From Nemertoderma westbladi (Eukaryota > Xenacoelomorpha > Nemertodermatida > Nemertodermatidae), in contig JAUCBJ010005065.1 in assembly GCA_032718475.1 (NCBI GenBank), positions 1-23,122 of the forward strand: a DNA stretch of 23,122 nt, in the 5' to 3' direction. The first letter of the stretch is position 1, and every line of letters starts with the position of its first letter. The notes under the pieces were generated by a model. That model ran no database searches and had not been told where the DNA came from. It saw nothing but the letters and a program-made list of their open reading frames with translations. Shown here piece after piece: positions 18,187 to 23,122 of the stretch. The translations under genes and the position numbers were made by a program.

Positions 18187-19309
18187 ATGCGAAGTTTCGA
18201 AACTGTGCGAGTAACTGTTGATACATCTATGTGGAGATGTGTGATACAACGCCAACGCATCTTATGCCGATGTAGTAATATGGGTATTGAAATAATATTA
18301 AATCAATGTACACTCATAAAGCTGCAGCGAAAAAATGTAGCTAGTTTCCTAGGTTACATATAAAATAATAATATTATTTTTAAGAACATTAATTTTACTA
18401 CTTTGCAAAAATTAAATTAAAAAATAACCAGACATATACATTGTGGTATAAACTATTTCAGAAGCCTACAACAGCCATGCCATGGATGGTATTTATGTTA
18501 TTATATCTGTCATTTACCTGAGATAGCAATACAACACTTATAGTAGAGTCAATAGGAATTGGAATACAGGAAGGATGTTGGGATGTTGGATTTAAAGAAT
18601 GCTGTCTGGGCTGGAATAGCAATACTGGTTGCCTATTGCAATTCCTCTCTGGTTAGTCTACAGCCACAACTCCCAGTCAGCTAGCTCCACACCAGCAGAG
18701 ACTTGACCAAGAATCATTCCCAGCAACTGGCTGCCTTACACACACATCCTTCCATCTACGTACCAGCATGTTGGCCAATAAATGAGCAGTATTTAATGAG
18801 AATCAATTTTTTATGCCGTTTTAATTACTTTAGATCAATTAAAGACACAATTATTAAAGCAAATCACTTGAACTAATTAAAAACTATAATAGAATGGCGT
18901 ATGTGGATTACATCTGTATAATTTTTAATTATAATTATTTAAATCTTATACTGTAAAACAATTAATTTCCTTTAAAAGGCAGGTTGAAAATGGTGTTTTC
19001 ACCGTAATCAACTTAATTAACTAATTAACTGCTATTATCTTAGCTTCTCGAAGGCCACACGGAAATTCTACTTGGAAAATTTCTAAACTTTTGCCAAACA
19101 ACATGTGTACCAAGTTTGGATAGATTTCATCAAAGATTGGCCGAGTTATTAACGTTTAAGATTGAACACGACAGAACGACAGAACGACAGTACGACAGGT
19201 TGATTAATGGTACCACTACGCTAAGGCTCACTCACTTTGTGGCTCGCCCCACAGGGATATCTGTCTCCAGTATCTAATTCCATCAACCTGTGTAAGAATA
19301 TGTCTGGAA
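18187..19309. other. No recognisable gene
   Basis: AT-rich intergenic sequence with no convincing ORF. The piece at about 19100-19198 (CCAAGTTTGGATAGATTTC, then GAGTTATTAACG, then ACGACAG repeats) resembles the 3' ends of interspersed repeats in many invertebrates, but I cannot name a family. Confidence 0.45.
19167..19198. repeat. Short AACGACAG-type tandem repeat
   Basis: Four imperfect copies of an 8-bp unit (ACACGACAG, AACGACAG, AACGACAG, TACGACAG). Confidence 0.75.
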
Positions 19310-19315
19310 GGTGTT

Positions 19316-19436
19316 CGGACACTTCCCCCCCGGACACTTCCCCCCCGGACAGTTCCCCCCCGCTCAAGTAGGACACTTCCCCCTGGACACTTCCCCCCCC
19401 CCAGACACTTCCCCCCCGTGGACACTTCCCCCCCGA
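19316..19436 (+). repeat. GGACACTTCCCCCC array (left end)
   Basis: Seven units of GGACACTT with C-runs of about 5 to 11. The opposite strand has repeated runs of five or more G, which favours G-quadruplexes. Mirror image of the array at 20422-20558. Confidence 0.9.
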
Positions 19437-20115
19437 CTGTTCTTAACTTCGCACATTCGTATTTTACATTTGGTAAGGTAAACGGACCGCTTGTATCCAG
19501 ATAAGTTGTATCCAATTTTCCTTTCGTAGCTCAGAAAGTGGTCTTTTGCATCCCGATTTTACATTTTATATCCAAGTTTTATTTATGGGTTTTATCAATG
19601 CAATTACATCGTATTGTTTGCAAATCTTTAAACGATTAATTATATTAGATGACCTATAAATTCCATCCCCGGAATGATATACTGTTTTTATTAACTATAG
19701 AATTATAATAATTAATTGTTTTAATTATAGGTATTATTATGTAATAGTCTTCTTCAAATTTAGCAGATGGGAATGAATATTATTGTTGCAATCAAAATTA
19801 TACCTCTCCAGGGTAAAATCGACATGCGTCGACCTGTATTCTGTGTTCAGCATTACATATTGATATACATATTACTACTATACATACTATATAGATATTA
19901 TACACACTACATATTAAATTTCCTGGTTACTTGCAATATTTTTAATAGGATTTTGTTGAATTATATAATATTGTAGTAATTTATATATTAAATTGGTTAA
20001 CATTCAATACAGCTCCTACTTTAGGCTTAGTCAATTTATTATCTGATGATACAAACATGAATTAATTATTTCAAAGTGGTCTTAAGTCTTTCACCACGGG
20101 CACTCAGGGAAATGC

Positions 20116-20248
20116 CGGGGTCTGGGGGCGATAACCCCCAAGAAAAGAAGCGGGGGTTTGGGGGCGGCAGCCCCCAAGAAAAGAAGCGGGGGTTTGGGGG
20201 CGGTAGCCCCCAAGAAAAGAAGCGGGGGTTTGGGGCGGCACCCCCCAA
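20116..20248 (+). repeat. 36-bp G/C-block tandem repeat inside the element
   Basis: About 3.5 units of AGCCCCCAAGAAAAGAAGCG followed by GGGGTTTGGGGGCGGC. Each unit has G5 and C5 blocks that can pair in hairpins. The minus-strand ORFs over it (PPNPRFFSWGL repeats) are a by-product of the 36-bp period. Confidence 0.9.
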
Positions 20249-20421
20249 TTAAAAGAAATTAAAAGAATTAAAGGAATTAAAAGAAAAACAAACAAAATTT
20301 GACTATAAAAATGTTTCTTTTATAATTTTGAAAAAACTTGTCTAGATACAACTTGTCCTGTAACCATCTTTAACTTTTGTTTATTGCTTTGATGCACCCA
20401 GATTAATTTTAACACTTTAAC

Positions 20422-20558
20422 TGGGGGGGAAGTGTCCGGGGGGCAAGTGTCCGGGGGGAAGTGTCCGGGGGGGGAAGTGTCCTACTTGGGCGGGGGGGAA
20501 GTGTCGGGGGGGGGGGTGGGAGTGTCCGGGGGGGAAGTGTCCGGGGGGGAAGTGTCCT
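20422..20558 (-). repeat. GGACACTTCCCCCC array (right end, inverted)
   Basis: About eight units of AAGTGTCC with G-runs up to 11, in inverted orientation to the left array about 1 kb away. Confidence 0.9.
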
Positions 20559-20572
20559 AGATCCGTCTGGAA

Positions 20573-21013
20573 ATATAGTGAGATTTCATTAGATAGCTTA
20601 GCCTACAGCAGACAATACTAATTTGTTAGCAATAACAACTGGGGGAACCCAAATTAATTTGCTCTAGGCAGTCAGAAGGGAGGTAATGGTAATTGGGTTT
20701 TATATTCTTATAAAAAGGATACTAGTGGAATTTGGAATCCCACTGATCATGCCCAGCTATTAGACCAGCACTGGTGTTGTAAAGGTAACATTATATAGGT
20801 GGATTCCGTGTATAGGTATAAGTACTGGACTGAGCTGAGATAATTTTGTGAAGATTGCCCAGTTATCAAAATTCCCCTTTCTCCCTTTGTATAGTATACC
20901 CAATTATATATACTGTATTTACATTTTAGACACTTACAATACTTTGTTCTTTGCTGTTGACTTAATTACTTTTCAATGATTGTAGAATTGAGTAGTTGTA
21001 CTATAACAATAAC
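20573..21013. other. No recognisable gene upstream of the piggyBac-like fragment
   Basis: I see no transposon terminus here (no TTAA followed by a CCY-type repeat that I can defend). TTGATTGTAG-like sequence near 20985 could be a splice acceptor for the following ORF. Confidence 0.4.
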
Positions 21014-22040
21014 ATGGAGAAAACTCCCACAGCTCCTGGGAATAAAAGAAGAAGAACGAGATACTATAATACAGCACAGGCAATTGAACTTATTTATGAT
21101 TCAAGTTCAGAAGAAGATGAACTGGATGATGTGGATGAGAATGATGTTGGTGAACTTCCATATGACGTCAATGACGTTTCAGAAGACGAGTTTTTACCAG
21201 CTGATGATGTTACAGAAATAGACCAACACCAAATCGGGGAACAGGTGCAGGATGATGAGGGCGATCGTGAGGGCGAAGAAGTAGAAGACGAAGAAGTGGA
21301 AACAGGTGAGTCTGAAGAAACCATTTCAATTCAATCTGATGCCAGTGAACAGAGGTTTGGTGCCTTCAAACGCCGAAAATGTTTGCCAGTGCACTCATTG
21401 GATACTGCTCTAGATCCTTCCAATTATTACACGATAGAAAGCAGTTCCGCTGGAGAAAGTCTAATGCACTATGCAGTTAAAGAAAAAAATAAAAGCACCA
21501 TAGTAACAACGTGGTCCGATAAGCCTCCAGACTACCGAGGGCGACAAAGTATTTCAAATGTTATAACTACAAGTTTCGGTCCTAAAACTCCTGAGGCAGC
21601 AGAAGTAAAAACACCCCTGCAAGCGTGGAGTTTTGTTCTATGATGATAATTTATTGTCATTAATTCTAGAACAAACAAACAAAAGAGTCATACAACGAAA
21701 CGTGGTTACTCCACCAACCCCGGCAATGCGTAGTAACATGCGGATGGCCCAGAGCAGAACTGAATTAACGATGATAGAACTTAGAGGGTACTCCGGACTA
21801 GCATACACTAGGGCATTCTACAACAGAAGTTTGACTGCAGTTCCTCTATTGTTGACACTAAAAGAGGACTTCCAATATTTGGACCAACAATGTCACGAGA
21901 GAGGTTTATGTTCATCCACTCTATGATGACTTTTGATGACAGCAACACAAGGGAAGTTTGCTACAAGAAGGACAAGTTTATTGCAATACGCAAAGTATTT
22001 GAAATCTTTAATTATAATTGTGGTCGATATTGGATCCGAG
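21014..22040 (+). pseudogene. piggyBac-type (DDE_Tnp_1_7) transposase fragment, frameshifted
   Basis: Three consecutive + frames read as one piggyBac-derived protein. Part 1 starts at ATG 21014 (MEKTPTAPGNKRRRTRYYNT); it has a basic start, a Glu/Asp-rich stretch typical of piggyBac N-termini (about residues 30-110) and ends at 21643. A one-base shift in a T-run near 21628 leads to part 2 (FYDDNLLSLILEQTN, RTELTMIELRGYSGLAYTRA), which covers the start of the DDE domain. A second shift near 21880 leads to part 3 (TMSRERFMFIHSMMTFDD, KDKFIAIRKVFEIFN). The similarity stops at CGAG|GTAAGT (donor at 22041), just before where the first catalytic Asp is expected. No downstream exon is visible in the remaining 1.1 kb. 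I infer a broken, 3'-lacking copy; an intron interrupted by the mariner insertion is an alternative. Confidence 0.75.
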
Positions 22041-22187
22041 GTAAGTGTCTTCTTATAAATATAATTCATTCTTCCTGGTAAAGGCTTTAAATTGTAAAAT
22101 GTATTACTTACTACTTTACTTCTTTACCAAATGCAATGAACAACCCTAATAGATGACCACACAAGAAAATGTTGCAGATTAGGTGAG

Positions 22188-22215
22188 CCCCCCCCCCCCC
22201 CCCCCCCCCCCCCCC
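22188..22215. repeat. 28-base poly-C run
   Basis: An uninterrupted C homopolymer, 147 bp after the putative splice donor. The exact length may be a sequencing or assembly estimate. Confidence 0.85.
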
Positions 22216-22286
22216 ACCCCTGCCCTACCTAGAATATTTGCTGAAAATTTATAATGATAATATGGATGGATATTTATAATAATATA

Positions 22287-23122
22287 CAGGGTGTTCCTCA
22301 AAATTTGACACGTTTTGTTTTTTAATAACTTTGTGCGATCTCAACCTAATTTCCTAGTTTTGGTGGCAATTTGAAGCCAAAAGATAAACTTAAACTTTGG
22401 TTTGGGTATGGAATATTTAGTTGCTATGGTAACATACATTATTCACACTAACACTTATTCTGAAAAATAGTATGAAATGTTCTCAGATAATTTATGAGGG
22501 AGATGTTGAATATAAGACAAATTTTAAATATTGATCTAAATTAAGTATTACTGAAGTCATAGTAACAATCTTAATTTATTTATTCTAGACAACATCATCA
22601 CTATCTGTAGATTTAAGTGTGTTTTAATTGTGCATTTGTTACATATTGGTACATGTGTTGCATATTGGTTGTCAACTGTTATTGATGTCTTCATGGTTAG
22701 GCCTACAGTCACTACATAATTACAGCATATAAACTTTTTGGTTACATTTAGATGTCAATTTAATAACTAATATGTTTTCTGGAGATCAGAAAGTTTTCAT
22801 CATAAGTAAGTTTTTTGAGCTGAAATCTGCAAAACTTGTATCACTACAGTATTCCCATAAATATCCTGGAGAAAGACGACCTGCAAGGAAAGACATATCT
22901 AGGATTGTCATTAAATTTCGAAACGAAAAAACGCTTTTGCGTAAGAAAGGTTCCGGTAGAATGCCCCTTAGTGAAAATGTTGTTAATAATATTGGCCAAT
23001 ATTTAACCGCACACCCAGAAACCTCATTATGTAGAGCATCATTGGCTCTAAATATTAGTCTTGGATGTTTGCATAGGACTGCAAAGAATCTTCACTTTAG
23101 AGTTTACAAACTCCAAGTCGTT
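22287..23122 (+). mobile_element. Tc1/mariner-like element, 5' part (runs off window)
   Basis: CAGGGTGTTCCTCAAAATTT at 22287 has the form of terminal repeats of DUF4817-carrying mariner-like elements. It is preceded by TA (22285-22286), the superfamily's target. About 485 bp of non-coding leader precede the ORF at 22772. The right end lies beyond the window, so the terminal repeat cannot be confirmed. Confidence 0.6.
22772..23122 (+). CDS. DUF4817/helix-turn-helix mariner-like transposase, N-terminal part
   Basis: 117 codons are open from ATG to the last base, with no stop, so the gene continues outside. The start MFSGDQKVFIISKFFELKSA, then YSHKYPGERRPARKDISRIV, matches the DUF4817 helix-turn-helix pattern (a Lys/Tyr-rich first helix, then YPxxRxPxxxTxxRI). 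KKGSGRMPLSENVVNNI and ETSLCRASLALNISLGCLHR form the second DNA-binding part (paired-like HTH) that precedes the DDE domain in these transposases. It would bind the element's terminal repeats. No frameshift is seen in this part; integrity of the catalytic domain is unknown. Confidence 0.75.
   Translation, partial: MFSGDQKVFIISKFFELKSAKLVSLQYSHKYPGERRPARKDISRIVIKFRNEKTLLRKKGSGRMPLSENVVNNIGQYLTAHPETSLCRASLALNISLGCLHRTAKNLHFRVYKLQVV

Larger units (their letters stand above)
19310..20564. mobile_element. Probable non-autonomous DNA transposon with 8-bp target duplication
   Basis: GTCTGGAA occurs immediately outside both ends (19302-19309 and 20565-20572). It fits the hAT target pattern nTnnnnAn. 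Inside it, the ends are inverted relatives: GGTGTTCGGACACTTCC on the left and, as reverse complement on the right, GGATCTAGGACACTTCC (12 of 17 identical). Each end leads into an array of GGACACTT plus a C-run (19316-19436; as AAGTGTCC plus a G-run at 20422-20558). Both arrays contain one unit with an insertion at the corresponding place (CGCTCAAGTAGGACACTTCC left; complement with one change right), showing shared descent. The 1255-bp body has no transposase ORF. hAT is my best guess; another 8-bp-duplicating superfamily is possible. Confidence 0.6.

Noticed and set aside
19228-19515. Minus Gly-rich ORF of 95 aa
   Set aside because: Largely made of the C-run array at the left end of the 19.3-20.6 kb element; no domain.
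20066-20295. Two minus ORFs with PPNPRFFSWGL-type repeats
   Set aside because: Generated by the 36-bp G/C-block repeat, whose period is divisible by 3.
21094-21324. Minus Ser/Thr-rich ORF of 76 aa
   Set aside because: Reverse reading of the acidic stretch (GAA/GAT-rich) of the piggyBac-like fragment.

Overview
This window looks like nuclear DNA from an invertebrate animal. It is AT-rich, uses GT-AG introns, and carries animal transposon families, large satellite-like arrays and one long ABC-transporter gene. No bacterial operon, ribosome-binding pattern, rRNA or tRNA gene was seen. The species cannot be fixed from the sequence alone. The DUF4817-type mariner fragment is commonest in arthropods, while Helentron-like elements with internal tandem repeats are also well known in molluscs.

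Layout. 362-862 is a degenerate ~30-bp minisatellite. 1069-5931 holds four head-to-tail copies of one ~1.27-kb non-autonomous element, three of them full length. Its structure fits a Helentron-associated (HINE-like) rolling-circle transposon: asymmetric 19-bp terminal inverted repeats, a 3' hairpin, apparent insertion between T and T, and internal tandem repeats. Each full copy carries seven X-box-like motifs about 150 bp apart. Next come two decayed genes facing each other: a HECT-domain (G2E3-like) pseudogene on + (6001-6662) and an integrase-core pseudogene on - (6956-8169). 8889-11049 is a ~77-copy, 28-bp minisatellite whose + strand is almost free of stops in all three frames.

The one gene that looks intact is an ABCC/MRP4-like full ABC transporter on the minus strand. 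It has a short first exon (16929-17105), a 905-bp intron carrying a foldback repeat, and one 3.6-kb exon (12424-16023); together they encode about 1258 residues with two membrane domains and two complete nucleotide-binding domains. From 17.1 to 19.3 kb I see no gene, only a diverged ~150-bp direct duplication and small repeats. 19310-20564 is a probable non-autonomous DNA transposon flanked by an 8-bp duplication; its ends are opposed arrays of a G/C-run repeat. The right edge holds a frameshifted piggyBac-type transposase fragment (21014-22040), ending at a strong splice-donor sequence, and the 5' part of a Tc1/mariner-like element with a DUF4817-type helix-turn-helix ORF (from 22287, coding from 22772 to the window edge).

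Apart from the transporter, nothing here forms a functional pathway. The window is mostly a record of transposon insertion, tandem duplication and gene decay around a membrane-transporter locus. All translations and alignments were done by eye, so family names rest on motif recognition and not on a search.
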